A stretch of DNA of 64,000 nucleotides from Turritopsis dohrnii (Eukaryota; Cnidaria; Hydrozoa; Anthoathecata; Oceaniidae), in the NCBI GenBank assembly GCA_027922465.2, contig BQMF02000265.1, positions 496,001 to 560,000 on the forward strand, in the 5' to 3' direction. How positions within the stretch are numbered: the stretch's first letter is position 1; each line of letters begins with the position of its first letter. The notes under the pieces are model-generated. The model was not told the origin of the DNA. It worked only from the letters and a program-made list of their open reading frames with translations, and did not search any database. A program made the translations under genes and the position numbers. Positions 21,584 through 31,560 of this stretch are shown piece by piece.

Positions 21584-22960
21584 GATCACAATTGAAAGGT
21601 GCTGATTTCAAATTTGACAATGATTTTGTCAGGTTTGACTAAAATTGGCCAATTTAGGCCAAATTTGGACCAAATTTCGTAAATTCTTCAATTTTCACAA
21701 AAATTTGCACGGATCACATTTGAAAGGTTCTGATTTCGAATTTGACAATGATATTGCCAGGTTTGACTAAAATTGGCCAATTTAGGCCAAATTTGGACCA
21801 AATTTCGTAAATTCTTCAATTTTCACAAAAATTTGCACGGATCACATTTGAAAGGTTCTGATTTCGAATTTGAAAATGATATTGCCAGGTTTGACTAAAA
21901 TTGGCCAATTTAGGCCAAATTTGGACCAAATTTCGAAAGTTCTTCAATTTTCATGAAATTTTGCACGGATCACAACTGAAAGGTGCTGATTTCGAATTTG
22001 ACAATGATATTGCCAGGTTTGACTAAAATTGGCCAATTTAGGCCAAATTTGGACCAAATTTCGAAAGTTCTTCAATTTTCATGAAATTTTGCACGGATCA
22101 CAATTGAAAGGTGCTGATTTCGAATTTGACAATGATATTGCCAGGTTTGACTAAAATTGGCCAATTTAGGCCAAATTTGGACCAAATTTCGAAAGTTCTT
22201 CAATTTTCAGGAAATTTTGCAAAGATCACAATTGAAAGGTGCTGATTTCAAATTTGACAATTATTTTGCCAGGTTTTACTAAAATTGGGCAATTTAGGTC
22301 AAATTTGAACCAAATTTAGAAAGTTCTTCAATTTTCATGAAATTTTGCACGGATCACAACTGAAAGGTTCTGATTTCGAATTTGACAATGATATTGCCAG
22401 GTTTGACTAAAATTGGCCAATTTAGGCCAAATTTGGACCAAATTTCGTAAATTCTTCAATTTTCACAATAATTTGCACGGATCACATTTGAAAGGTGCTG
22501 ATTTCGAATTTGACAATGATATTGCCAGGTTTGACTAAAATTGGCCAATTTAGGCCAAATTTGGACCAAATTTCGAAAGTTCTTCAATTTTCAGGAAATT
22601 TTGCAAAGATCACAATTGAAAGGTGCTGATTTCAAATTTGACAATTATTTTGCCAGGTTTTACTAAAATTGGGCAATTTAGGTCAAATTTGAACCAAATT
22701 TAGAAAGTTCTTCAAATTTCAAAAAATTTTGCGCCGATCACTTTTGAAAGGTGCTGATTACGAATTTGTCAGTCATTTTGTCAGATTTGAACAGAAATGG
22801 GTAATTCGGGCCAAATTTGGATCAAACTTAGAAATTTCCGCAATATTCATAAAAATTTCTACAACTCACAATTAGAAGTTGCTGATTTTGAATTTGCCAG
22901 TCATTTTATTAGATTTGAACATAATTTGGCAATTCGGCAATGTTGTATTTTGAGACTAAA
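21584..22960 (+). repeat. Left 128-bp tandem array
   Basis: The landmark GATCAC recurs at 21584, 21712, 21840, 21968, 22096, 22224, 22352, 22480, 22608 and 22736, with a degenerate copy at 22864: exactly 128 bp each time. Units contain GGCCAATTTAGGCCAAATTT. The perfect spacing over 11 units with only substitutions implies turnover by unequal exchange or conversion. Confidence 0.9.
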
Positions 22961-23085
22961 TATGCATCGTTGTGTTACGTCCTGAAGTCTTCAAGCCAAG
23001 CGGCTTCTTGTTTTAATTGCTTTCACTAATAAATAGCATAAGCTCGTTTTCAAAGTTTATTCTCGCAAACCTTACAACATTCAAG

Positions 23086-23310
23086 ATGGAAGTTGGACAA
23101 GCTGATACTGTCGCTGCTGTTACGCAACATTATGAGTCCACTAAATGGCATTTCAAAAGTATTTCTAATGAAAAAATCGTTTACGCTCGAGATGAAGATC
23201 CTGACGATACAATCATTATACGTTGTCTCTATCCTGCCTTGAAAGAATATCACAAAGTTTTTGGATTGAAAGGTGTTTCACATGTTCATTTTTGTTTGCG
23301 GCAATTTTAA
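23086..23310 (+). CDS. Small open frame in the foldback spacer
   Basis: The unique spacer between the two arms holds a 74-codon frame starting MEVGQADTVAAVTQHYESTK and ending before the right arm. The frame is open further upstream to 23017, but ATG at 23086 gives the more natural start. I recognise no family. It may be a captured exon fragment or a by-product of a unique sequence trapped between arms. Confidence 0.35.
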   Translation: MEVGQADTVAAVTQHYESTKWHFKSISNEKIVYARDEDPDDTIIIRCLYPALKEYHKVFGLKGVSHVHFCLRQF

Positions 23311-23399
23311 AGATAACAAGAAGCCGCTTGGCTTGAAGACTTCAGGACAAAACACAACAATACATATCTGGTTTCTAAAATACAAACTTGCCGAATTGC

Positions 23400-25500
23400 C
23401 AAATTACGGTCAAATCTAACAAAATGACTGGCAAATTCAAAATCAACATCTTGAATATTCAAGAACTTTCGAAATTTGGTACAAATTTGGCCCAAATTGT
23501 CCATTTTTGGTCAAATCAGACAAAATGATTGCCAAATTTGAAATCAGCACCATTCCAATGTGACCCGTGCAAAGTTTTATAAAACTTGAAGAATTTTTGA
23601 AATTTGGTCCAAATTTGGCCTAAATTGCCCAATTTTAGTCAAACCTGGCAAAATAATTGTCAAATTCGAAATCGGCACCTTTCAATTGTGAGCCGTGTAA
23701 AATTTCATGAAAATTGAAGAATTATCGAAATTTGGTCCAAATTTGGCCTAAATTGCCCAATTTTAGTCAAACCTGGAAAAACCATTGTCAAATTCGAAAT
23801 CGGCACCTTTCAATTGTGACCCGTGCAAAATTTCATGAATTTATCGAAATTTGGTCCAAATTTGGCCTAAATTAACCAATTTTAGTCAAACCTGGCAAAA
23901 TCATTGTCAAATTTGAAATTGGCACCTTTCAATTGTGAGCCGTGCAAAATTTCATGAAAATTGAAGCATTATCGAAATTTGGTCCAAATTTGGCCTAAAT
24001 TGCCCAATTTTAGTCAAACCTGGCAAAACCATTGTCAAATTCGAAATCGGCACCTTTCAATTGTGACCCGTGCAAAATTTCATGAAAATTGAAGAATTAT
24101 CGAAATTTGGTCCAAATTTGGCCTAAATTGACCAATTTTAGTCAAACCTGGCAAAATCATTGTCAAATTCGAAATCAGCACCTCTCAATTGTGAGCCGTG
24201 TAAAATTTCATGAAAATTGAAGAATTATCGAAATTTGGTCCAAATTTGGCCTAAATTGCCCAATTTTAGTCAAACCTGGAAAAACCATTGTCAAATTCGA
24301 AATCGGCACTTTTCAATTGTGATCCGTGCAGAATTTCTTGAAAATTGAAGAATTATCGAAATTTGGTCCAAATTTGGCCTAAATTGCCCAATTTTAGTCA
24401 AACCTGGCAAAACCATTGCCAAATTCGAAATCGGCACCTTTCAATTGTGACCCGTGCAAAATTTCATGAAGATTGAAGAATTATCGAAATTTGGTCCAAA
24501 TTTGGCCTAAATTGACCAATTTTAGTCAAACCTGGCAAAATCATTGTCAAATTCGAAATCGGCATCTTTCAATTGTGAGCCCTGCAAAATTTCATGAAAA
24601 TTGAAGCATTATCGAAATTTGGTCCAAATTTGGCCTAAATTGCCCAATTTTAGTCAAACCTGGAAAAACCATTGTCAAATTCGAAATCGGCACCTTTCAA
24701 TTGTGACCCGTGCAGAATTTCTTGAAAATTGAAGAATTATCGAAATTTGGTCCAAATTTGGCCTAAATTGCCCAATTTTAGTCAAACCTGGAAAAACCAT
24801 TGTCAAATTCGAAATCGGCACCTTTCAATTGTGACCCGTGCAGAATTTCTTGAAAATTGAAGAATTATCGAAATTTGGTCCAAATTTGGCCTAAATTGCC
24901 CAATTTTAGTCAAACCTGGCAAAACCATTGTCAAATTCGAAATCAACACCTTTCAATTGTGAGCCGTGCAAAATTTCGTGAAAATTGAAGCATTATCGAA
25001 ATTTGGTCCAAATTTGGCCTAAATTGCCCAATTTTAGTCAAACCTGGCAAAACCATTGTCAAATTCGAAATCGGCACCTTTCAATTGTGACCCGTGCAGA
25101 ATTTCTTGAAAATTGAAGCATTATCGAAATTTGGTCCAAATTTGGCCTAAATTGCCCAATTTTAGTCAAACCTGGCAAAACCATTGTCAAATTCGAAATC
25201 GGCACCTTTCAATTGTGACCCGTGCAGAATTTCTTGAAAATTGAAGAATTATCGAAATTTGGTCCAAATTTGGCCTAAATTGCCCAATTTTAGTCAAACC
25301 TGGCAAAACCATTGTCAAATTCGAAATCAACACCTTTCAATTGTGAGCCGTGCAAAATTTCGTGAAAATTGAAGAATTATCGAAATTTGGTCCAAATTTG
25401 GCCTAAATTGCCCAATTTTAGTCAAACCTGACAAAATTATTGTCAAATTTGAAATCAGCACCTTTCAATTGTGATCTGTGGAAAATTTCATGAAAATTGT
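23400..25500 (-). repeat. Right 128-bp tandem array (inverted)
   Basis: About 17 units in reverse orientation to the left array. Landmark TGACCC/TGAGCC occurs at 23561, 23689 and 23817 (128-bp steps); one unit at 23817-23936 has a 9-bp deletion. Units share CCAATTTTAGTCAAACCTGG. Several higher-order repeats suggest recent amplification on this side, explaining why it is longer than the left array. Confidence 0.9.
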
Positions 25501-25669
25501 TCAGCTGGAAGTCCGAATTTGACCAAGTTTGTGAATTCGGCAACGATGTCATGTAAACGCTGCACGAAAACGTTCATAACTTGGAGTAGTAGTAGTAGTA
25601 GTAGTAGTAGTAGGAGGAGAAACACGGGTATTTTAAAGACTTTACTCCACCACGGGTGTCCTAAAGTCA

Positions 25670-26059
25670 ATGAGTAAAAATTTGAAAGAATTGAAAAATT
25701 CAATTCGTTACGTAAAATTTGAGGATCTACAACAAGTCAAGAATATGTATACGTTAATGAAAGATATAGCAAGCAATTGTGCCGTATCAACTAACGATAA
25801 CGGAAGTGATTCGATTCAGCTTAAAATGGAGGATGGAACATACATTGGAATTCAACTCACAATGAAAGCAGACTTTCCTCAATTAATCTTAACCAATCAC
25901 GATGTCAATGGAAAATTCATTACTGCCATCTATTTGTTTATTAATGACGGAATCAATCTGTTGAAATATTTGAACACTCGATTTCAATTTCATACTTCAG
26001 ACTTGCTTAAACATGATCAGAAAAGAAAACACGATCTTATAAATGACAGCTTTTTTTAA
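25670..26059 (+). CDS. Hypothetical protein, 129 aa
   Basis: The frame starts at ATG 25670, which overlaps the last bases of the foldback right end, and runs to TAA at 26059. It has no signal peptide, no transmembrane segment and no motif I recognise; residues 40-110 look like an ordered alpha/beta domain. It is convergent with the polymerase remnant at 26128-26960, as genes in Polintons often are, so it may belong to the same old element. The foldback probably landed at its 5' side. An AATAAA lies at 26092. Confidence 0.45.
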   Translation: MSKNLKELKNSIRYVKFEDLQQVKNMYTLMKDIASNCAVSTNDNGSDSIQLKMEDGTYIGIQLTMKADFPQLILTNHDVNGKFITAIYLFINDGINLLKYLNTRFQFHTSDLLKHDQKRKHDLINDSFF

Positions 26060-26127
26060 TTGTTATTATATGTATGGATAATTAGTGAGAAAATAAACTA
26101 TACAAAGTAGCTAATTGATTTTGTCTT

Positions 26128-26960
26128 TCATCTTGTTTTGTAATGTCCATATGGAATTGAACTAATTCCATCCTTTAATAAATATCGTTTATCATCATAT
26201 GCCGACAAAGTTGTTTTGTTTTGACAAATAGTGAAAATTAAATGTTTTTGTGATCGAATACCATTCATCTTATGCATGTATTTCACATTTCCAAACAAAC
26301 AATCGTAATAATCCTGATGTGATATATATTTCTTGATGACGTATTTCTTCACACCTTTTGCTTTCGTCATAGTTTTTTTTATCGAATTCTAGTGAATACA
26401 TTTTTGCACGTAAACCAATAAATTCTCGCATTAAACATCCATTCCAGAGGCGTAGCCAGAGGTCAGTCAAAATTTGTGGAGGAGAGTTCAGTCTTTTAAG
26501 GTAGAAAAGGAAAGCGTGCAGGTAACCTAATCGCCACTTAAGACTGAAAAGAAATATCATAATGTTGAACTCCTCCAGGTTTTTTTGACTGACCTTGAAT
26601 ACGCCTCTGCATTCAATTCGTCTTTCATCTTTCCAATCACCTTTTTGTTTTTCGTCGAGTAACACTTATGATCTCGTGAATAGCCGCTAAAATCGAACAG
26701 GTCTTGATCTCTCAACATATCAGCATACAAGTCATCAGTTTGAATTCGATAAGCGAGTGAATCCGTATCGGTAAACAACAGTTTCGATTGATCATTGGGA
26801 TATTTCACTTTAACATATTGATAATGAAATCGATACATGAGGACTTTACTCAAATCCAAAACAGCCAAACCAGTATAAATCGGTCGGTTTAAAATCAAAT
26901 TCGCCTTCGCACGTTCCACAGCCACCAGATTTTCATGAAAAACTTTAAATGATTCGAAGG
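26128..26960 (-). pseudogene. Remnant of a second Polinton-type DNA polymerase B
   Basis: The minus strand reads SFKVFHENLVAVERAKANL, then LLFTDTDSLAYRI (motif C, with the catalytic Asp pair), GKMKDELN, MREFIGLRAKMYS and GVKKYVIKKYISHQDYYDCL. It corresponds to the C-terminal palm and thumb of protein-primed polymerase B and differs clearly from the full-length copy at 27423. It is split by a MITE (26455-26609) and shifted once at an A-run near 26375-26383. The 5' part is missing: coding similarity stops exactly at the left end of the large Polinton. Confidence 0.8.
26455..26609. mobile_element. 155-bp hAT-like MITE with 5-bp target duplication
   Basis: The ends are CAGAGGCGTA and TACGCCTCTG, flanked by CATTC at 26450-26454 and 26610-26614. 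Removing the element and one CATTC rejoins the polymerase frame without a shift, so the insertion point is certain. CAG(A/T)GGCG termini with 5-bp duplications fit the hAT-like 5-bp groups. The element at 62753 shares this type of end. Confidence 0.85.
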
Positions 26961-27322
26961 AGAGATAGTATAATGGGGATTCCAGCGCAAAAACGCGCAC
27001 GCGCACACGCACACACACGCGCACACACGTTGCGCTACAATCCGCCTATATCTATCAGTCAGCTATATCTATCAGTCAGCTATATCTATCAGTCAGCAGC
27101 ACCTATATCTATCAGCAGTCACACACACGAAACGACGTCATCAGATTTTGGCGCAACCGATGACCCCATCAATCAAACCCCTTCTGCGCATGCGTCGAAA
27201 ACTGTTGACATCAGCACTATCGTCGAAAACCGTCGAAAAGTGTTGCCCTTTCGTCGAAAACCAACGAAAACTGTTGACATCAGCACTATCGTCGAAAACC
27301 GTCGAAAACTGCTGACTACTGC
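26961..27322 (+). repeat. Left inverted terminal repeat of the Polinton
   Basis: It contains a CG/CA alternating run (26994-27028), three exact 17-bp tandem units CTATATCTATCAGTCAG (27046-27096) with a partial fourth, and two copies of TGTTGACATCAGCACTATCG (27203 and 27272). These last correspond to the CRE-type repeats of the right end, but here TGACGTCA has become TGACATCA. Confidence 0.75.
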
Positions 27323-27337
27323 TAACATACATATTGA

Positions 27338-27422
27338 ATGAGTCAGGGAATTCCCTGACTCATGCGTCAGTTCTGTCCACTCGTAAAAAATTTCCAAGTT
27401 GAAAAAGTGTATATAATAAAGG
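27338..27422 (+). promoter_or_regulatory. AP-1/NF-kB/AP-1 palindrome and TATA-like box before polymerase
   Basis: TGAGTCA (27339-27345), GGGAATTCCC (27346-27355) and TGACTCA (27356-27362) abut without a spacer and form a perfect 26-bp palindrome with the flanking A and T. The palindrome ends 60 bp before the ATG. TATATAATAAA at 27410-27420 lies just before the start codon. The same layout, at the same distance, precedes both ankyrin-type genes. Binding by host factors is inferred from the consensus match. Confidence 0.75.
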
Positions 27423-30400
27423 ATGTTGAATAACAAAACAGTTCGAGAATTGAGAACCCAAGCAAAAGAGCGTGGCTTTAAAGGGTACTATAAGCTTAGG
27501 AAGGCTGACCTCATCAATTTATTAGATGCTCCAGTAAGACCACCTAGGAGAGCTGGAGTAAGGAAACCTCTTAGACAAGTCACTATACTCCCAAAGCCTG
27601 AATACATGGATATTTTTGGGCTTGAAGAGATGATGAAGAACCGATCAGTTGTAAAATCTAAACTCAACGAATGGTATGACTGGCTTGTGAGTTATGTACC
27701 AAAGTCAATTAAAGAGCCTATACAGAACGCTTTCTCTAAAGCAAAAAGTGATATTTTAAAGTTGTACAACAATACAAAGGAAAAGCTTGGGTTAAAAAGT
27801 ATGGTTGAAGAACAGGCGATGGAAGACACCAACAACACAAGTATGAGTGATGATTTTATACCTATGAAGCATAAGCATGCACTACATAAAACTTTCCGAA
27901 GCTTTCGTATAGCTGGTATAGCAAAAGCTGATGTTGATGGATACTTCAAACTAGTGAGAGCAAATGTGGAGAAGTTAATGGAAGAGCAGGTTGAGGACAT
28001 GGGGTCTGCTAAAGTACAACTCTCTCTATGGATCATGTGGAAGAAGCGAGAGAAGCTTTTAATTCAACTTGAAGATGGAGATAAATATGGATATATAAGG
28101 ATAGACAAAGTCTTTAACAGCTTGATGATGAGAGTGTTCCAAGGTAGTGACATGAAAGAGATATTGGATGAGATGTTTGCATATATCAAAACCCAAGTAG
28201 AGCATCCTGCATTACCACAAAGCGGCTTCACCATCGATCACATCATGCACCTGGACGTAGACTTTCACAAGCTGCAGCTGATGAGAGGATCTTCATACAT
28301 CGAACTACCATCCTGGATAGCGTCGAAAAAGGCAATCATCAACCCTAAAAACGATGATGAAGAATGCTTCAAGTGGGCTGTAATAGCAGCACTACATCAT
28401 GAAGAGATTGGAAAAGATCCACAACGCATTTCAAAGCTACAGAAGTATGAGAATGAGTACAACTGGGATGGTTTGGAATTTCCTGTAGCAATAGACAAGA
28501 TAGGAAAGTTCGAGAAGAATAATCCTAACATTGGGGTGAACGTACTATATATCGAAGAAAAGTCTACAAAGAGGAGGATCAACACCACACGAGAATCTAA
28601 TCGTAACATAAGCGCAAAGAAGCAAGTCAATCTGTTGATGGTATGTGATGGAGAGAAAAATCACTATACAGCCATCAAGAATCTGTCAAGGTTGTTGGGT
28701 CAAGAAAACACAAATCACAAATGTGCACAGCACTTTTGCATCAACTGTCTAAATGGTTTTCACAATGTAGAGTCACGAGACAAGCACTATATCTACTGCT
28801 CTGGCAATGAACAAGTTAGAGTGGAGATGCCTGGAGAGAAGGAAAAATGGCTGTATTATAACAATGGAGAGATGCAGTTCAGAGTACCTTTTGCTATCTA
28901 TGCAGATTTCGAGAGTCTTTTAGTACCTATGAAGGAAGATGGGAGAGAGAAGAACACAAAAACACTATCGAAGCATATACCTTCAGGATGGTGTACGTAC
29001 AGCAAGTTTGCGTATGGAGATGTGCAAGATCCTCTAAAAGTATACAGAGGTGAAGATTGTGTAAAGAAGTTTGTGGATCATCTGGAAGATGAAGTTAAGC
29101 GGTTGTATGCGACATTTCCAGAGCAGTCGATGATAGAACTGACGGATGTTCAGAAGCGTGATCATTGGGATGCAGAAACTTGTCACATATGTATGCTGCC
29201 ATTTTCAGATCCTCAAAATCGCAAAGTCAGAGATCACTGTCACTATACAGGTTTATATCGAAGTGCCGCACATAACAATTGCAACCTAAGATACAAGATC
29301 CCACATCATATCCCTATCATCTTTCACAACTTAAGTGGCTATGATGCACACCTCTTCATTAGAGAACTGGGGGAAAAGTACAACATGGAAGATATAGGAT
29401 GCATCGCGGAAAATAGGGAAAAGTATATATCCTTCCATGTCAAAATAGCAATACCACTTGCTGGTGTTTTCAACTCTGATGGTGCACAAGTGTACAAGAA
29501 GATCGAGCTGAGATTCATTGACAGCTGTAGATTCATGGCATCAAGTTTGGATAAATTGTCCTCTAATCTTAGCGATGAGCAGTGCAGAAATCTTCGATGG
29601 TTTTACAAGGAAGATAGCATCTTTCAGTTGATGCGCCGCAAAGGTGTATATCCATATGAGTATATGGATAGTTGGGAAAAGCTTGCTGAGAGAGAGCTAC
29701 CTCCAAAAGAAGCCTTTTACAGCAAGCTGAACATGTGTGGTATAAGTGACACAGACTACGAACATGCACAACAGGTGTGGAGAAGAGTGTCTCCAAAAGG
29801 AGACGTGACAACACTTGGAGATTACCACGATGTGTACTTGGCAACGGACGTTCTACTGTTAGCAGATGTGTTTGAAACGTTTCGGGATACATGCTTGCAT
29901 CACTACCAATTGGATCCACTCCATTTCTACACAGCACCCGGTTTGGCGTGGAAAGCAGCCTTGAAGTATACCCGAATAGAGTTAGAACTGCTCACAGACA
30001 TAGACATGCTGTTAATGTTCGAGAGAGGTATACGAGGAGGTATAACACAAGCTGTACATCGCTATGTAAAAGCAAACAATAAGTATATGGATGATCAATA
30101 TGATCCGAAGGAGGAATCCTCATATGTAATGTACCTTGACGCAAACAACCTTTACGGTTGGGCTATGGCATCAGACTTGCCAACACATGGATTTAGATGG
30201 GTAAAAAATGTTGAGAAGTTCACACCTGAAGGTATTGCGAAGTTAGTTAAGAAGAATGAGTATGGCTATCTGCTGGAGGTGGATATCGAGTATCCAAAGA
30301 GGCTACATGATGCTCATAATAGTTTACCATTTCTACCTGAGAGAATGACGCTTGCAAAGGTGGAAAAACTCGTACCAAATCTCCACAACAAGCATGAGTA

Positions 30401-31337
30401 TGTCATAGATATAAGAGCGCTACATCAAGCGTTGACTCATGGCTTAGTTCTGAAGAAAGTCCACCGAGTCATCAGGTATCATCAGGTTGCCTGGCTCAAG
30501 CCTTACATAAACTTAAACACAAGACTGAGAAAAGAATCAAAGAACGACTTCGAAAAAGACTTTTTCAAGCTTATGAACAATAGCGTGTTTGGTAAGACGA
30601 TGGAGAATATACGGAACCATCGCAATATGAAGTTAGTTACGAGCGAAAAGAAGTATAAGGGGTACGTCATGAAACCTAACTTTAAAAGTGGAGTTCGCTT
30701 TAGCGCAAACTTGATGGGTGTGGAGATGGGTAAGACAAGTATCAAGATGATGAAGCCTGTATACATAGGTCAGGCTATACTTGATATGAGTAAGATGTTA
30801 ATGTATGAATTCCACTATGACTACATGCAGCCGAAATATGGCAGTAAGCTGCAACTCTGCTATATGGACACTGACAGCTTCGTGTACCACATCAAGACGG
30901 AAGATTTCTATCGAGATATAGCTGAAGATGTAGAAAAGAGATTTGACACGAGTAATTATTCAGAGAAAGACAGATTATACACATTAAAGAATGAGAAGGT
31001 TATTGGTCTGATGAAGGACGAACTTGGTGGTAAGATCATGACGGAGTTTGTGGCTTTACGAGCTAAACTCTATGCATACAAGACGCTAGAGAAGGAAGAC
31101 AAGCGATGCAAAGGCATGAAAAAGTGTGTGGTTAAAAAATCCATTACATTCGAAGATTATAAGAAGTGTCTAGAAGATGGAGGAAATCTATATAGAGAAA
31201 TGGTAGTGCTTCAAAATAAGAAACATCAAATGTATACACAAAAAGTGAACAAGATTGCTTTGAACAGAGACGATGATAAACGCATCATACAGACAGATTT
31301 GATCACAACGCGTGCTCGAGGATTCATAAATTCATAA
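27423..31337 (+). CDS. Protein-primed DNA polymerase B (Polinton pPolB)
   Basis: 1304 residues, intact. An N-terminal SAP/HeH-like helix pair (VRELRTQAKERGFKGYYKL, residues about 7-25) may bind DNA. A Cys/His cluster (CAQHFCINCLNGF) follows near residue 435. The exonuclease motifs are FAIYADFESLL (near 490), NLSGYDAHLF (near 638) and YLATDVLLLAD (near 805). An HNH-like insert with CHICMLPF and RDHCHYTG begins near residue 587, as in other Polinton polymerases. Palm motifs are YLDANNLYGWAM (near 904), KLMNNSVFGKTMENI (near 1049) and CYMDTDSF (near 1147). It would copy the linear element from its ends with a protein primer. Its promoter carries the AP-1/NF-kB palindrome. Confidence 0.95.
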   Translation: MLNNKTVRELRTQAKERGFKGYYKLRKADLINLLDAPVRPPRRAGVRKPLRQVTILPKPEYMDIFGLEEMMKNRSVVKSKLNEWYDWLVSYVPKSIKEPIQNAFSKAKSDILKLYNNTKEKLGLKSMVEEQAMEDTNNTSMSDDFIPMKHKHALHKTFRSFRIAGIAKADVDGYFKLVRANVEKLMEEQVEDMGSAKVQLSLWIMWKKREKLLIQLEDGDKYGYIRIDKVFNSLMMRVFQGSDMKEILDEMFAYIKTQVEHPALPQSGFTIDHIMHLDVDFHKLQLMRGSSYIELPSWIASKKAIINPKNDDEECFKWAVIAALHHEEIGKDPQRISKLQKYENEYNWDGLEFPVAIDKIGKFEKNNPNIGVNVLYIEEKSTKRRINTTRESNRNISAKKQVNLLMVCDGEKNHYTAIKNLSRLLGQENTNHKCAQHFCINCLNGFHNVESRDKHYIYCSGNEQVRVEMPGEKEKWLYYNNGEMQFRVPFAIYADFESLLVPMKEDGREKNTKTLSKHIPSGWCTYSKFAYGDVQDPLKVYRGEDCVKKFVDHLEDEVKRLYATFPEQSMIELTDVQKRDHWDAETCHICMLPFSDPQNRKVRDHCHYTGLYRSAAHNNCNLRYKIPHHIPIIFHNLSGYDAHLFIRELGEKYNMEDIGCIAENREKYISFHVKIAIPLAGVFNSDGAQVYKKIELRFIDSCRFMASSLDKLSSNLSDEQCRNLRWFYKEDSIFQLMRRKGVYPYEYMDSWEKLAERELPPKEAFYSKLNMCGISDTDYEHAQQVWRRVSPKGDVTTLGDYHDVYLATDVLLLADVFETFRDTCLHHYQLDPLHFYTAPGLAWKAALKYTRIELELLTDIDMLLMFERGIRGGITQAVHRYVKANNKYMDDQYDPKEESSYVMYLDANNLYGWAMASDLPTHGFRWVKNVEKFTPEGIAKLVKKNEYGYLLEVDIEYPKRLHDAHNSLPFLPERMTLAKVEKLVPNLHNKHEYVIDIRALHQALTHGLVLKKVHRVIRYHQVAWLKPYINLNTRLRKESKNDFEKDFFKLMNNSVFGKTMENIRNHRNMKLVTSEKKYKGYVMKPNFKSGVRFSANLMGVEMGKTSIKMMKPVYIGQAILDMSKMLMYEFHYDYMQPKYGSKLQLCYMDTDSFVYHIKTEDFYRDIAEDVEKRFDTSNYSEKDRLYTLKNEKVIGLMKDELGGKIMTEFVALRAKLYAYKTLEKEDKRCKGMKKCVVKKSITFEDYKKCLEDGGNLYREMVVLQNKKHQMYTQKVNKIALNRDDDKRIIQTDLITTRARGFINS

Positions 31338-31469
31338 GATTCATGCTGAATAGTGAGTAATTCATGAGAAGTTTTTTCTCATGATCTCATGACGCAAATG
31401 AGGTGAAATTGTACGCTTGAGTGATTTTAAGCTATCATAAATAAGCTGAAATCATGTTTTATTAATGTG

Positions 31470-31560
31470 ATGTGTAGTGTGGTGGTTACAACGTAAAACT
31501 TGTAATCTTGAGATCGCTAGTTCGATCCCCACTCGGTCTCTCATGTCCTGGTTGAAAAAC
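31470..31560 (+). repeat. tRNA-like sequence, probable SINE head
   Basis: GTGTGGTGGTTACAACG resembles a polymerase III A box, and TAGTTCGATCCCC is a good B box at the normal spacing. Between them CTTGTAA could be an anticodon loop like that of tRNA-Thr(UGU). The T and anticodon stems pair poorly, so it is not a functional tRNA gene. A SINE inserted between Polinton genes is the likeliest explanation. Confidence 0.45.

Larger units (their letters stand above)
21394..25671. mobile_element. 4.3-kb giant foldback element with arms of 128-bp tandem units
   Basis: The ends ATTGACTTTAGGACACCCGT (21394 on) and its reverse complement (ending 25671) are followed on each side by a TAC/TAG microsatellite, a unique block of about 60 bp, and an array of 128-bp units. 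The left arm (21394-23012, about 11 units) and right arm (23314-25671, about 17 units) are inverted relative to each other around a 301-bp spacer with a short open frame. This design, long inverted ends made of internal tandem repeats, is that of Drosophila Foldback/Galileo-type elements. No transposase is present, so it is non-autonomous. No clear target duplication is visible. A solo end of the same family lies at 61381-61522. Confidence 0.85.

Noticed and set aside
22797..22985. Open frame in the left foldback array
   Set aside because: It arises from one diverged 128-bp unit and is not conserved between units.
21584..25500. CRISPR-like array
   Set aside because: Units are contiguous 128-bp tandem repeats with no unique spacers, in eukaryotic sequence.
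25488..25703. Open frame with poly-Leu near the foldback tip
   Set aside because: The leucines come from the TAG/CTA microsatellite; similar frames appear at the other tips (21401-21589, 61289-61525).
26949..27341. Open frame across the left Polinton end
   Set aside because: It runs through the CG/CA run, the 17-bp repeats and the terminal repeats; low complexity and no match.
31470..31560. Functional tRNA-Thr gene
   Set aside because: A and B boxes are present but the T and anticodon stems do not pair well, so a SINE head or tRNA relic is more likely.
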